From contig NZ_VCQT01000020.1 in assembly GCF_005938655.1 (NCBI RefSeq), positions 98,044-162,043 on the forward strand: 64,000 bases of DNA, read 5' to 3'. This document shows positions 15,781 to 24,899 of this stretch, one piece after another. The position numbers were made by a program, and so were the translations under genes. Below the pieces are notes generated by a model. The model was not told the DNA's origin, ran no database searches, and was given only the letters and a program-made list of their open reading frames with translations. The DNA comes from Alloalcanivorax gelatiniphagus. Lineage in GTDB: Bacteria; Pseudomonadota; Gammaproteobacteria; Pseudomonadales; Alcanivoracaceae. Within the stretch, counting starts at the first letter, position 1. The number at the start of each line of letters is the position of its first letter.

Positions 15781-16588
15781 CGGCAAGGTGGCGCTGGTCA
15801 CCGGTTCCGGCCGGGGTATCGGCCGGGAAATCGCCCTGAAACTGGCGGAGGAGGGCGCCGCGGTGGTGGTCAACGATCTGGACCCGGCGCCGGCCCAAGA
15901 CACGGTGGCCGCCATCGAGGCCGCCGGCGGCCGGGCGGTGAGTTTCCCCGGCAGCGTCACCGACCCGGCGTTCGCCGAGGGGTTCGTGGCCACCGCCGTG
16001 GAATCCCTGGGCGGCCTGGACATTATCGTCAACAACGCTGGTTACACCTGGGACAACGTGATCCAGAAGATGGATGACGAACAGTGGTCGGCGATGCTCG
16101 ACGTGCACCTGACCGCGCCGTTCCGGATTCTGCGCGCCGCCGCCCCCTACCTGCGCGAAAGCGCCAAGCGGGAAGCGGAGCAGGGCCGCGAGGTGTTCCG
16201 CAAGGTGGTCAATATCTCCTCCACCTCCGGGGTCATGGGCAACGCCGGCCAGGCCAACTATTCCGCCGCCAAGGCCGGGGTGATGGGCTTCACCAAGGCG
16301 ATGGCCAAGGAGTGGGGACGCTACAAGGTGAACGTGAACTGCGTGGCCTTCGCGCTGATCAGCACCCGGCTCACCCAGGCCACCGAGGAACAGAAGACCG
16401 TCAACATCGAAGGCCGCGATATCAAGGTGGGCGTGTCCGGCAAAAACCTGCGCGCCGCCGAGGCCGGCATTCCCCTGGGCCGGGCCGGCACGCCCCGGGA
16501 AGCGGCGGACGCGGTCTATCTGTTCTGCACCCCGGAATCCAACTACATCAGCGGCCAGACCGTCATTTGCGGCGGCGGCCGCCCGTAA
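15767..16588 (+). CDS. SDR-family 3-hydroxyacyl-CoA dehydrogenase (FabG-like)
   Basis: The 273-residue Rossmann protein has ALVTGSGRGIGREIA near residue 15, NNAG near 90, ISSTSG and YSAAK for the Ser-Tyr-Lys triad, and a C-terminal ISGQTVICGGG. The region after residue 200 (TRLTQATEEQKT...GVSGKNLRAAEAGIPLGR) is longer than in FabG and matches the acyl-CoA-pathway branch. It overlaps the HadB-like gene and is followed 9 bases later by a dehydrogenase gene. It would oxidise the hydratase product to the 3-keto form for the thiolase. Confidence 0.83.
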   Translation: MGKLDGKVALVTGSGRGIGREIALKLAEEGAAVVVNDLDPAPAQDTVAAIEAAGGRAVSFPGSVTDPAFAEGFVATAVESLGGLDIIVNNAGYTWDNVIQKMDDEQWSAMLDVHLTAPFRILRAAAPYLRESAKREAEQGREVFRKVVNISSTSGVMGNAGQANYSAAKAGVMGFTKAMAKEWGRYKVNVNCVAFALISTRLTQATEEQKTVNIEGRDIKVGVSGKNLRAAEAGIPLGRAGTPREAADAVYLFCTPESNYISGQTVICGGGRP

Positions 16589-16597
16589 GGAGCGAGG

Positions 16598-17764
16598 ATG
16601 AGCACTCCAGCACCCGCATGGATGAACGAGGACCTGCGCATTTTCCAGAGTTCCGTGCGCCGCATCTTCGAGAACGAGTTCGTGCCCCGTGAATCGCGCT
16701 GGCTGGCCCAGGGCTACCCGGACCGGGAGGTATGGCGGGAACTGGGCCGGCTGGGCCTGCTGTGCGCCGGTATTCCGGAACAGTACGGCGGCGCCGGCGG
16801 CGGCTTCGGCCACGAGGCGGTGATCTGCCAGGAGCAGTTCCGCGCCCAGTTGAACAGCTTCAGCCTCAACGTGCACAGCAATATCGTCGGCCACTACCTG
16901 CTCAACTACGGCAGCGAGGAGCAACGTCAGCACTGGCTGCCGTCCATGGCCAGCGGCGACACCGTGGCGGCCATCGCCATGAGCGAGCCCGGCGCCGGCT
17001 CCGACCTGCAGGCGGTGCGCACCACGGCGGTGGCGGACGGCGACGACTATGTGATCAACGGCGCCAAGACCTTCATCACCAACGGCTACCACGCCGAGTT
17101 GATCTGTGTGGTGGCCAAGACCGACCGGCAGGCCAAGGGCAGCCGTGGCATCTCCCTGATCCTGGTGGACACCCGGGAAGTGGAAGGTTTCCGGCGCGGC
17201 CGGCTGCTCAAGAAAATCGGCCAACGCGGCCAGGACACCGCCGAATTGTTTTTCGACAACGTGCGGGTGCCACGCCGGCAGTTGCTGGGCGGAGAGGAAG
17301 GGCGCGGTTTCGCCCAGCTGATGGAGCAGCTGCCCCGGGAACGCCTGCTGATCGCCATTGGCGCGGCGGCGGCCATGCGCCGGGCCATCGACGAGACCCT
17401 GGAGTACGTCAACCAGCGCCAGGTGTTCGGCCAGCGGCTTCTGGAGATGCAGAACACCCGCTTCAAACTCGCCGAGGCGCACACCCAGGCCACCGTGGCC
17501 GACTGCTTTATCGACCGCTGCATCCAGGGCGTTATCGACGGCACGCTGGATGTGCCCACCGCCGCCATGGCGAAGTGGTGGACCACCCAGCTGCATTGCC
17601 AGGTGGTGGACGAATGTCTGCAGCTGCACGGCGGCTACGGCTACATGGAAGAGTATCCGATCTCACGCATGTACACGGATGCCCGGGTGGGCAAGGTCTA
17701 TGGCGGCGCCAACGAAATCATGAAGGAAGTGATCGCCCGGGACCTGGAACGTCGCTTCAACTGA
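16598..17764 (+). CDS. Acyl-CoA dehydrogenase, long-chain (LCAD)-like
   Basis: The 388-residue flavoprotein has GLLCAGIPEQYGGAGGG near residue 50, IAMSEPGAGSDLQAVRTTA near 130 and LQLHGGYGYMEEYPISRMYTDAR near 350. The C-terminal VYGGANEIMKEVIARDLERRF has Gly where most members have the catalytic Glu (YEGT). LCAD and isovaleryl-CoA dehydrogenase show the same change and use a Glu at about residue 250 instead, so this is probably active on long or branched acyl-CoA. Confidence 0.85.
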   Translation: MSTPAPAWMNEDLRIFQSSVRRIFENEFVPRESRWLAQGYPDREVWRELGRLGLLCAGIPEQYGGAGGGFGHEAVICQEQFRAQLNSFSLNVHSNIVGHYLLNYGSEEQRQHWLPSMASGDTVAAIAMSEPGAGSDLQAVRTTAVADGDDYVINGAKTFITNGYHAELICVVAKTDRQAKGSRGISLILVDTREVEGFRRGRLLKKIGQRGQDTAELFFDNVRVPRRQLLGGEEGRGFAQLMEQLPRERLLIAIGAAAAMRRAIDETLEYVNQRQVFGQRLLEMQNTRFKLAEAHTQATVADCFIDRCIQGVIDGTLDVPTAAMAKWWTTQLHCQVVDECLQLHGGYGYMEEYPISRMYTDARVGKVYGGANEIMKEVIARDLERRFN

Positions 17765-17781
17765 GCGCCCTTGGAGACACC

Positions 17782-19458
17782 ATGAATAACAATCATCTCC
17801 GCTTTTATCCCCGTGGCCTGGGCCACCCCATGACGGTGCCGTCGCTGACGCTGGCGGACAGCCTGGCGCAAATGGCCAGCCGTTTTCCGGACAAGCCGGC
17901 GCTGGTTTTTTACGACGCGGTGCTCAGCTATGCCCAGGTCCAGGACCGGGTGGAGCGGCTGGCCGGCTATCTGCGCCAGCGCTGGGGCGTGGTGCGCGGC
18001 GACCGGGTGCTGTTGCTGAGTCAGAATTGCCCGCAGTTCGTGATCGCCTTCTATGCGGTGACCGCCATCGGCGCGGCGGTGGTGCCGGTGAACGCCATGA
18101 GCACCACCGACGAACTGCGGCACTATGTGGACGACAGCGGCGCCCGGGTGGCGATCTGTGCCGAGGAGTTGTACCCGGCCCTGCGCGGCTGCGTGGACAA
18201 CGGCAGCCTGGCGCGCACCCTGGTGTTCCATTACAGCGATGGCCTGGACGGTCTCGACCACGGCGACCTGAGCCCGCCCACCTGGGTCACCGGCCCGCCG
18301 CGCCCGCCCCGGGACCCGGCGGTGACGTTCTGGAACGATGCCCTGGCGGAGGGCGGCCGGCTGGCGGCTCAACCGTTCGGCCCGGACCAGCTGTGCGTGC
18401 TGCCGTACACCTCCGGTACCACCGGCAAGCCCAAGGGCTGCCGGCACAGTCACCGTACCCTGATCACCGCCCTGTACGCGTCCAGCCTGTGGCGTGCCTT
18501 TAATCCGGAGGCGGTGTTTCTGTCGGTGGCGCCCATGTTCCATATGCTGGGCCTGCAGAATTCCATGAACCTGCCGCTGTTCCTGGGCGGCACCCTGGTG
18601 ATCCTGCCCCGCTGGGACCGCCACACCGCCGCCCGTCTGATCGAGCGCTGGCGGGTAACGGTATGGGGCGCGCCACCGTCCATGGTGATGGGCTTCTTTG
18701 GCGACCCGGACGTGGAAAACCACGACCTCTCCAGCCTGTCGCTGATTTTCGGCGGCGGTGCCGCCATGCCCGAGGCGGTGTCGCGCAAGCTCAATGACGA
18801 ACACGGCATCGTCTTCAACGAGTCCTACGGTCTCACCGAGACCGCCGCCTTCCTGCACGCCAACCCGGTGCATCGCAACAAGCGCCAGTGTCTCGGCGTG
18901 CCCACCTTCGACGTGCACTCGCTGATCATCGACCCGGACAGCGGCGAACCGCTGGCGGACAACGAGCGCGGTGAACTGGTCACCAGCGGCGGCCAGGTGA
19001 TGGACGGCTACTGGAACAATGACCAGGCCAACCGGGAAGCCTTTATCGAGATCGACGGCCGCCGTTACTTCCGCACCGGCGATCTGGCCTACCGGGACGA
19101 GGACGGCTACTTCTTCCTCACCGACCGCCTCAAACGAATGATCAGCGTGTCCGGCTACAAGGTCTGGCCCGCCGAGGTGGAAAACCTGATGTACCGCCAC
19201 CCGGCGGTGCGCGAAGCCTGCGTGGTGGGCGTGCCGGACCGGGAAAAAGGCGAGCGGGTGGAAGCGGTGCTGGTGATCGATCCGGCCTACCGGGAGCGCC
19301 TGGACGAGGCCGCCATGATCGAATGGGCGCGCTCGGAGATGGCCGTTTACAAGGCCCCCCGGGCGGTCAGCTTTGTGGACGAACTGCCCAAATCCGCCGC
19401 CGGCAAGATTCTCTGGCGGCATGTACAGGAGGAGTACGCGGCCCGTGCCGCCCAGTGA
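17782..19458 (+). CDS. Acyl-CoA ligase (AMP-forming), FadD-like
   Basis: A 558-residue ANL-superfamily enzyme that forms an acyl-adenylate and then the CoA thioester. The P-loop LPYTSGTTGKPKG (about residues 211-223), the A5 motif YGLTET near 350, the hinge DRLKRMISVSGYKVWP near 450 and the catalytic Lys in KSAAGKILWR near the end are present. GGAG precedes the ATG at 17782. A TctC-type binding protein follows 42 bases later, linking import and activation. Confidence 0.87.
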   Translation: MNNNHLRFYPRGLGHPMTVPSLTLADSLAQMASRFPDKPALVFYDAVLSYAQVQDRVERLAGYLRQRWGVVRGDRVLLLSQNCPQFVIAFYAVTAIGAAVVPVNAMSTTDELRHYVDDSGARVAICAEELYPALRGCVDNGSLARTLVFHYSDGLDGLDHGDLSPPTWVTGPPRPPRDPAVTFWNDALAEGGRLAAQPFGPDQLCVLPYTSGTTGKPKGCRHSHRTLITALYASSLWRAFNPEAVFLSVAPMFHMLGLQNSMNLPLFLGGTLVILPRWDRHTAARLIERWRVTVWGAPPSMVMGFFGDPDVENHDLSSLSLIFGGGAAMPEAVSRKLNDEHGIVFNESYGLTETAAFLHANPVHRNKRQCLGVPTFDVHSLIIDPDSGEPLADNERGELVTSGGQVMDGYWNNDQANREAFIEIDGRRYFRTGDLAYRDEDGYFFLTDRLKRMISVSGYKVWPAEVENLMYRHPAVREACVVGVPDREKGERVEAVLVIDPAYRERLDEAAMIEWARSEMAVYKAPRAVSFVDELPKSAAGKILWRHVQEEYAARAAQ

Positions 19459-19500
19459 CTCCGCCACCCAGGTTCCATTCAATTCAAAAAGGTGACGACC

Positions 19501-20490
19501 ATGCCAATAACAACACTGAAAACCGCCATTCCCACTTTGCTGTGCGGTCTGCTGCTGAGCGGCGCCGCCCTCGGCGAGACGGTCAGCGCCGAGCAGTATC
19601 CCCAGCGCGAGATCGAGATCGTGGTGCCGTATCCCCCCGGCGGGGCCACCGACACCCTGGCCCGCGCCGTGTCCCAGAAGCTGTCCGAGCGCTGGAATCA
19701 GGCGGTGGTGGTGGACAACCGCCCCGGCGCCAGCGGCAATATCGGCGCCTCCTACGTGGCCCGGGACCAGGGCAACCCCTATAAGCTGCTGTTCGGCATC
19801 AACCTGCTGGTGCAGGCCCCGGCGCTGTTCGACAACCTGGGCTACGACGTGCGCACCGACCTGACACCGCTGTCGCTGGTGGCGCGCTCCCAGAGCCTGT
19901 TCGTGGCCACCCCGGGCGTGCCGGCGGACAGCTTCGAAGCGCTGGTGCAGCAAGTACTCGACCACCCGGGGGAGTACGAGCTGGGCAACTACGGCATGGG
20001 CACCTCCGCCCATATTCAGGGCCAGTCCCTGAACCTGCAGACCGGCATGGATCTGCTGCACGTGCCGTACCCGGGTTCGGCGCCGTTGCTTAACGCCATT
20101 CTCGGCGAGCAGGTGCGCCTGGCGATCATCGACGCCGCCAGTTCCCGTTCCCATCTCGATACCGGCGCCTTCAAGGTGCTGGCGGTGACCGGTTCCGAGC
20201 GCCTGCCCACCCAGCCGGACGTGCCCACCTTCAAGGAACTGGGCTTCGAGGGCATGGACGCCTACGGCTGGTTCGGGGTGCTGGCGCCGGCGGGCATTCC
20301 CGACGACGTGCGTGACAAATTGTCCGAGGCGATTTCCGAGATCGTGCAATCCGAGGAAGTCTCTTCACTGCTGATCCGGCTGGGGCTGATCCCGGTGGGC
20401 AACCGCAGCGAGGCGTTCGCCGAGGTCATCGAGGATGACCTGCAAACCTGGCAAAACCTGGTCGACGAGACCGGCATCAGCATTCGGTGA
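19501..20490 (+). CDS. TctC/Bug-family periplasmic solute-binding protein
   Basis: The 329-residue protein starts with a Sec signal peptide (TLLCGLLLSGAALGE, cleavage about residue 25). It continues with YPQREIEIVVPYPPGGATDTLAR and VVVDNRPGASGNIGA, both signatures of Bug proteins. These bind carboxylates in the periplasm and deliver them to TctAB. The partner membrane genes are 7 kb upstream (10507-12518). ATG at 19501 is preferred to an in-frame GTG at 19492. It overlaps no upstream gene. Confidence 0.88.
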   Translation: MPITTLKTAIPTLLCGLLLSGAALGETVSAEQYPQREIEIVVPYPPGGATDTLARAVSQKLSERWNQAVVVDNRPGASGNIGASYVARDQGNPYKLLFGINLLVQAPALFDNLGYDVRTDLTPLSLVARSQSLFVATPGVPADSFEALVQQVLDHPGEYELGNYGMGTSAHIQGQSLNLQTGMDLLHVPYPGSAPLLNAILGEQVRLAIIDAASSRSHLDTGAFKVLAVTGSERLPTQPDVPTFKELGFEGMDAYGWFGVLAPAGIPDDVRDKLSEAISEIVQSEEVSSLLIRLGLIPVGNRSEAFAEVIEDDLQTWQNLVDETGISIR

Positions 20491-20495
20491 CTGGC

Positions 20496-21278
20496 ATGAG
20501 TGAATTGACCTTCGAGAACAGCTCGGTGTTCGTGGCCGGTGGCAGCAGCGGCATTAACCTGGGCATCGCCCGGGCGTTCGCCGAGCGCGGCGCCCGCGTA
20601 TTCCTGATCAGCCGCGACCCGGAGCGGGTGGCGGCGGCGGTGGCCGGGCTCCGCGAGAGCGGCGGCGAGGCCCGGGGCTGCGCCGCCGACGTGCGCGATC
20701 CGGCGGCGCTGGACGCCGCCTACCGGCAGGCCACGGACTGGTTCGGCGAGATCGACGTGCTGATCTCCGGGGCGGCGGGCAACTTCCTGGCCAGCGCCCT
20801 GGATATGTCCTGCAACGCCTTCAAGACGGTGGTGGACATCGACCTGCTGGGCACCTTCAACGTGCTGCGTTGTGGCCACGCCTGGCTGCGCAAACCCGGC
20901 GCGGCGGTGCTCAATATCTCCGCGCCCCAGGCGTTCAACCCGACCCGCAATCAGGTCCATGCCTGCGCCGCCAAGGCCGGCGTGGACATGATCACCAAGG
21001 TGTTGGCGATGGAGTGGGGCGACCAGGGTATCCGCGTCAATTCCCTGGTACCCGGGCCGATCGGTGACACCGAGGGCATCCGCCGGCTGGCGCCCAACGA
21101 GCAGGCGCTGGAGCGGATGCGCGCCACGGTGCCGCTGCGCCGGCTGGGGGCGCTGGCCGATGTGGCCAACATGGCCATGACCCTGTGTTCGCCCGGGGCC
21201 GGGTTCGTCACCGGCGCGGTGCTCACCGTGGACGGCGGCAGCTCGCTACAGGGCGGCCGTGATCTGAAACCGGAGTAG
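20496..21278 (+). CDS. SDR-family protein resembling peroxisomal-type 2,4-dienoyl-CoA reductase
   Basis: The 260-residue protein has a Rossmann glycine motif (VAGGSSGINLGIA) and GAAGNFLA followed by a TVVDIDLLGTFN segment, as in dienoyl-CoA reductases. The normal Tyr-X3-Lys is replaced by QVHACAAKAGVD, the same altered site seen in eukaryotic DECR. It would reduce a 2,4-dienoyl-CoA with NADPH, which implies an unsaturated substrate. The ATG at 20496 is chosen; a GTG at 20487 overlapping the upstream stop is possible. Confidence 0.78.
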   Translation: MSELTFENSSVFVAGGSSGINLGIARAFAERGARVFLISRDPERVAAAVAGLRESGGEARGCAADVRDPAALDAAYRQATDWFGEIDVLISGAAGNFLASALDMSCNAFKTVVDIDLLGTFNVLRCGHAWLRKPGAAVLNISAPQAFNPTRNQVHACAAKAGVDMITKVLAMEWGDQGIRVNSLVPGPIGDTEGIRRLAPNEQALERMRATVPLRRLGALADVANMAMTLCSPGAGFVTGAVLTVDGGSSLQGGRDLKPE

Positions 21279-21281
21279 CCC

Positions 21282-22091
21282 ATGGAAGCGTTGCGTTTAC
21301 AGCGGGACGGCGGCGTGGCGGTGCTGACCCTGGCCCGCCCGGCCAGCCGTAATGCCCTGGACGAGGTGTTGCGGGAGGAACTGTTGGCGGTGCTGCCGCG
21401 ACTGTCCGAGGACGACAGCCTGCGCGCCCTGGTGATCCAGGGGGAAGGCGGCGCCTTCTGCGCGGGAGGCGATCTGAAAGGTATCGGCGGCGCGCGCCTG
21501 GACGCGGACGGCTGGCGCCGCCGCATGGCCCGGGGCCACCAATGGCTCAAGCCGCTGCTGGCCCTGGATTGCCCGATCATCACGGCGGTGGACGGCGCCG
21601 CCTATGGCGCCGGTTTCAGCCTGGCCCTGTGCGGCGACTTTCTGCTGGTGGGGCCCCGAGCCCGCTTCTGCATGTCGTTTCTGCGCGTCGGGCTGATGCC
21701 GGACCTGGGCGGTCTGCCGGCGCTGTGCGCCGCCCTCGGGCCGCGCCGTGCCCGGGAACTGGTGCTCAGCGCCCGGGAAGTGTCCGCCGACGAGGCCCTG
21801 CGCCTGGGGCTGGCCAGTGAAGCCCTGGACAGCGACCGCCTGCCCGGGCGCGCACTGGAGATCGCCAAGGCGTTCGAAGGCGCCTCACCGGCGGCGGTGG
21901 CCATGATCAAGAACGAAATCCGGCATCTGACCGCCGGCGACAGCGATGATCTGCTGCACCGTGAGGCGGTGGGTCAGGCGGTGCTGTTCGACACCTCGGC
22001 GCACCGCGACGCGGTGGACCGGTTCCTCAATAAAAAGCCCGCCGCTTTTCAGTGGCCGCGGGATCGCTCGGGAGAACAACATGATTCGTGA
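21282..22091 (+). CDS. Enoyl-CoA hydratase/isomerase (crotonase) family protein
   Basis: A 269-residue crotonase with the oxyanion-hole segments GAFCAGGDLKGIGG near residue 60 and DGAAYGAGFSLALCGDF near 105. The second catalytic position reads RVGLMPDLGG, with Asp rather than the Glu of classic hydratases, as in PaaG-type isomerases. A double-bond isomerase role is therefore as likely as hydration. It begins 4 bases after the dienoyl-CoA reductase-like gene, and its 3' end overlaps the next dehydrogenase by 11 bases. Confidence 0.82.
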   Translation: MEALRLQRDGGVAVLTLARPASRNALDEVLREELLAVLPRLSEDDSLRALVIQGEGGAFCAGGDLKGIGGARLDADGWRRRMARGHQWLKPLLALDCPIITAVDGAAYGAGFSLALCGDFLLVGPRARFCMSFLRVGLMPDLGGLPALCAALGPRRARELVLSAREVSADEALRLGLASEALDSDRLPGRALEIAKAFEGASPAAVAMIKNEIRHLTAGDSDDLLHREAVGQAVLFDTSAHRDAVDRFLNKKPAAFQWPRDRSGEQHDS

Positions 22092-23232
22092 TCAGGAAAC
22101 CATGACGGCGCTGCTGGATACGGTGCGCCGCTTTGTGCGCGACACCCTGGTGCCCAGGGAGGAATGGGTGGCGGAGCACGACCGCATTCCCGAGGACGTG
22201 GTCCGGCAGATGAAGGAGATCGGGCTGTTCGGCCTCACCGTGCCGGAGGAGTACGGCGGCCTGGGCGTGACCATGGAAGAGGAAGCGCTGGTGATGATCG
22301 AGATGGGCAAGACCTCGCCGGCGTTCCGTTCCCTGTTCGGCACAACCGTGGGCATCGGTTCCCAGGGCATCCTGATGGACGGCACCGAGCAGCAGAAAAA
22401 GGAGTGGCTGCCGCGACTGGCCAGCGGTGAGCTGATCGCCTCGTTCGCGCTCACCGAACCGGAGGCCGGTTCCGACGCGGCGTCCCTGACCACCCGGGCG
22501 GTCCGTGACGGCGACGACTATGTGATTCACGGCACCAAACGCTACATCACCAACGCGCCCCACGCCGGCCTGTTCACCCTGATGGCGCGCAGCGAACCGG
22601 ACCAGCCCGGCCACAAGGGCGTGTCCGCCTTTATCGTCGACGCGCGCAGCCCTGGCATCACCCTGGGCAAGCCGGACCGCAAGATGGGCCAGCGCGGCGC
22701 GCACACCTGCGACGTGGTGTTCGACGGCTGCCGGGTGCCGGCGGCCAACATTATCGGCGGCGTGCCCGGACGCGGCTTCACCACCGCCATGAAGGTGCTG
22801 GAGAAGGGCCGTATCCACATCGCCGCGATCTGCGTGGGCGTGGCCCAGCGCATGCTCGACGATGCCCTGCGCTATGCCATGGAACGCAAGCAGTTCGGCC
22901 AGCCGGTGGCGGAATTCCAACTGGTGCAGGCGTTGCTCGCCGATTGCCGCACCGAACTGTACGCCGCCCAAAGCATGGTAATGGACGCGGCCCGGCGCCG
23001 GGACCTGGGCGAGAACGTGGCCACCGAGGCGTCCTGCTGCAAGTACTACGCCTCGGAAATGTGCGGCCGGGTGGCGGACCGGGCGGTGCAGATTCACGGC
23101 GGCGCCGGCTACATGGCCGAGTACGGCATCGAACGTTTCTACCGGGACGTGCGGCTGTTCCGGATCTACGAGGGCACCAGCCAGATCCAGCAGCTGGTGA
23201 TTGCCCGGAACATGATGCGCGAGGCCGGCTGA
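22081..23232 (+). CDS. Acyl-CoA dehydrogenase, short/medium-chain type
   Basis: The 383-residue protein has all hallmarks of a standard acyl-CoA dehydrogenase: GLFGLTVPEEYGGLG near 45, FALTEPEAGSDAASLTTRA near 125, QIHGGAGYMAEYGIERFYRDVR near 340 and the catalytic Glu in IYEGTSQIQQ near 365. Of the three dehydrogenases in this locus it is the only one with this Glu in place. It overlaps the crotonase gene. Confidence 0.87.
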   Translation: MIRDQETMTALLDTVRRFVRDTLVPREEWVAEHDRIPEDVVRQMKEIGLFGLTVPEEYGGLGVTMEEEALVMIEMGKTSPAFRSLFGTTVGIGSQGILMDGTEQQKKEWLPRLASGELIASFALTEPEAGSDAASLTTRAVRDGDDYVIHGTKRYITNAPHAGLFTLMARSEPDQPGHKGVSAFIVDARSPGITLGKPDRKMGQRGAHTCDVVFDGCRVPAANIIGGVPGRGFTTAMKVLEKGRIHIAAICVGVAQRMLDDALRYAMERKQFGQPVAEFQLVQALLADCRTELYAAQSMVMDAARRRDLGENVATEASCCKYYASEMCGRVADRAVQIHGGAGYMAEYGIERFYRDVRLFRIYEGTSQIQQLVIARNMMREAG

Positions 23233-23272
23233 CCGGCCCGTTGCGCTCATCGCCATGATAAGGAGAAGGACA

Positions 23273-23326
23273 ATGATGGCTCGTACCCTGGCGGCCCTGA
23301 TCGGTGCCGGTCTGACGCTGGATTAA
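23273..23326 (+). CDS. Possible 17-codon small ORF before the ligase gene
   Basis: AAGGAGAAGGA sits just before an ATG that opens a 17-codon frame (MMARTLAALIGAGLTLD) ending in TAA, and the next gene's AAGGAG overlaps that stop. The peptide is hydrophobic like the start of a signal peptide. It could be a leader that couples translation to the ligase, or the remnant of a deleted gene. The strong ribosome site is the only support. Confidence 0.3.
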   Translation: MMARTLAALIGAGLTLD

Positions 23327-23336
23327 GGAGCACGCC

Positions 23337-24893
23337 ATGTATCTGACCCAGGGTCTGCACCGGGCGGTGCAGCAGTTTCCGCAACGGGCGGTGACCGTGG
23401 AAGACGGTCGCCGCCGGGATTACCGCACCCAGATGGACCGCTGCGCGCGGCTGGCCGGCGCGCTCGCCGGCGCCGGTCTGGTGCCCGGCGACCGGGTGGC
23501 GATTCTGGCCCTCAACGGCGCGGTCCATTGGGATTACTTTCCGGGGCTGTGGTGGGGCGGCTTGGTGGCCAACCCGGTGAATACCCGCTGGAGCCTGAAG
23601 GAGATGGCCTATTCCCTGTCCGACAGCGGCGCCCGGGTGTTGTTGGTGGACGATGCCTTCCTGGAACGGATTCCGGAACTGCGCCGGCTGTGTCCCGGCC
23701 TGCAGCAGGTGATTCATGTGGGCGCGGCGCCGACACCGGCGGAGCTGACCGCCTATGAACCCTGGCTGGCCGCCGCCGAGGCGGTGCCCGACCGCCGGGT
23801 CGGCGGCGACCAGCTGGCGGTGATTCTCTACACCGGCGGCACCACCGGTTTTCCCAAGGGGGTGATGCTGTCCCATTCCAATCTGTGGAGTTCGGCGGTG
23901 GGACGGCTGGCGGAAACCGAGGTGCCGTCGCCGTTCGTCACCCTGATGGCGGTGCCCCTGTTTCACACCGCCGGTCTGGCCAAGCTGGTCACCCAGTTGA
24001 TCGTCGGCGGCACCGCGGTGGTGGAAGCGGGCTTCCGGGTGGACACGGTGCTCGCCGACATGGCGGCGGAGCGCGTCACCGATGTGATTCTGGTGCCCAG
24101 CATGATCCAGATGCTGATCGACCACCCGACCTTCGCCGACCACGATCTGAGCGCCCTGGAAGCGCTCACCTATGGCGCCTCGCCGATCTCCCAGGCACTG
24201 CTGGAACGGGCCATGGCGGCGTTGCCCGGGGCCCGCTTCATGCAGTCCTACGGCATGACCGAGGCGTCGCCGGTGATCACCGTGAACCCCTGGTGGAATC
24301 ACCGGGGCGAGGCGCTGCGCAATGGCCGGGTGAGATCCGCCGGGCGCGCCGGCTGGGGGCTGGAGGTGCGGGTCGTCGATCCGCAAGGCAAGGAGCTGCC
24401 GCCGGGCACGGTGGGTGAGGTGATCGCCCGGGGCGACAACGTCATGCTAGGTTACTGGAACCAGCCGGAGCAGACCGCCGAGGTGCTGCGTGACGGCTGG
24501 CTGCACACCGGCGACGGCGGCTATATGGACGAGGAGGGCTACCTCTACATCGTCGACCGTCTCAAGGACATGATCGTCAGCGGCGGCGAGAACGTGTTCT
24601 GCGCGGAGGTGGAAAACCGCCTGGCCCGCCATCCGGCGGTGGCCAGCTGCGCGGTGATCGGCGTGCCCCACGACCAGTGGGGGGAGAGCGTCCACGCGGT
24701 GGTGGTGCTGCGGCCGGACAGTGAGGTCAGCGAAGCGGCGCTGTGTGATTTTTGCCGTGAGGAGTTGGCCGGCTACAAGTGCCCGCGTTCGGTGGAATAC
24801 CGGGACTCGCTGCCCCTGTCCGGAGCCGGCAAGGTGCTCAAGAACGTGCTGCGCGAGCCCCATTGGCGGGGCCGCGACCGGCGCGTGTCCTGA
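23337..24893 (+). CDS. Acyl-CoA ligase (AMP-forming), second of the locus
   Basis: A 518-residue ANL enzyme. The P-loop ILYTGGTTGFPKGV is near residue 162, the A5 motif SYGMTEAS near 303, the hinge DRLKDMIVSGGENVF near 410 and the C-terminal catalytic Lys in SGAGKVLKN near 500. It carries GG rather than SG in the P-loop, as many FadD3-like ligases do. It ends the rightward gene series, 6 bases before the convergent GntR gene. It may activate a different chain length or an intermediate compared with the ligase at 17782. Confidence 0.86.
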   Translation: MYLTQGLHRAVQQFPQRAVTVEDGRRRDYRTQMDRCARLAGALAGAGLVPGDRVAILALNGAVHWDYFPGLWWGGLVANPVNTRWSLKEMAYSLSDSGARVLLVDDAFLERIPELRRLCPGLQQVIHVGAAPTPAELTAYEPWLAAAEAVPDRRVGGDQLAVILYTGGTTGFPKGVMLSHSNLWSSAVGRLAETEVPSPFVTLMAVPLFHTAGLAKLVTQLIVGGTAVVEAGFRVDTVLADMAAERVTDVILVPSMIQMLIDHPTFADHDLSALEALTYGASPISQALLERAMAALPGARFMQSYGMTEASPVITVNPWWNHRGEALRNGRVRSAGRAGWGLEVRVVDPQGKELPPGTVGEVIARGDNVMLGYWNQPEQTAEVLRDGWLHTGDGGYMDEEGYLYIVDRLKDMIVSGGENVFCAEVENRLARHPAVASCAVIGVPHDQWGESVHAVVVLRPDSEVSEAALCDFCREELAGYKCPRSVEYRDSLPLSGAGKVLKNVLREPHWRGRDRRVS

Positions 24894-24899
24894 GCGCCT

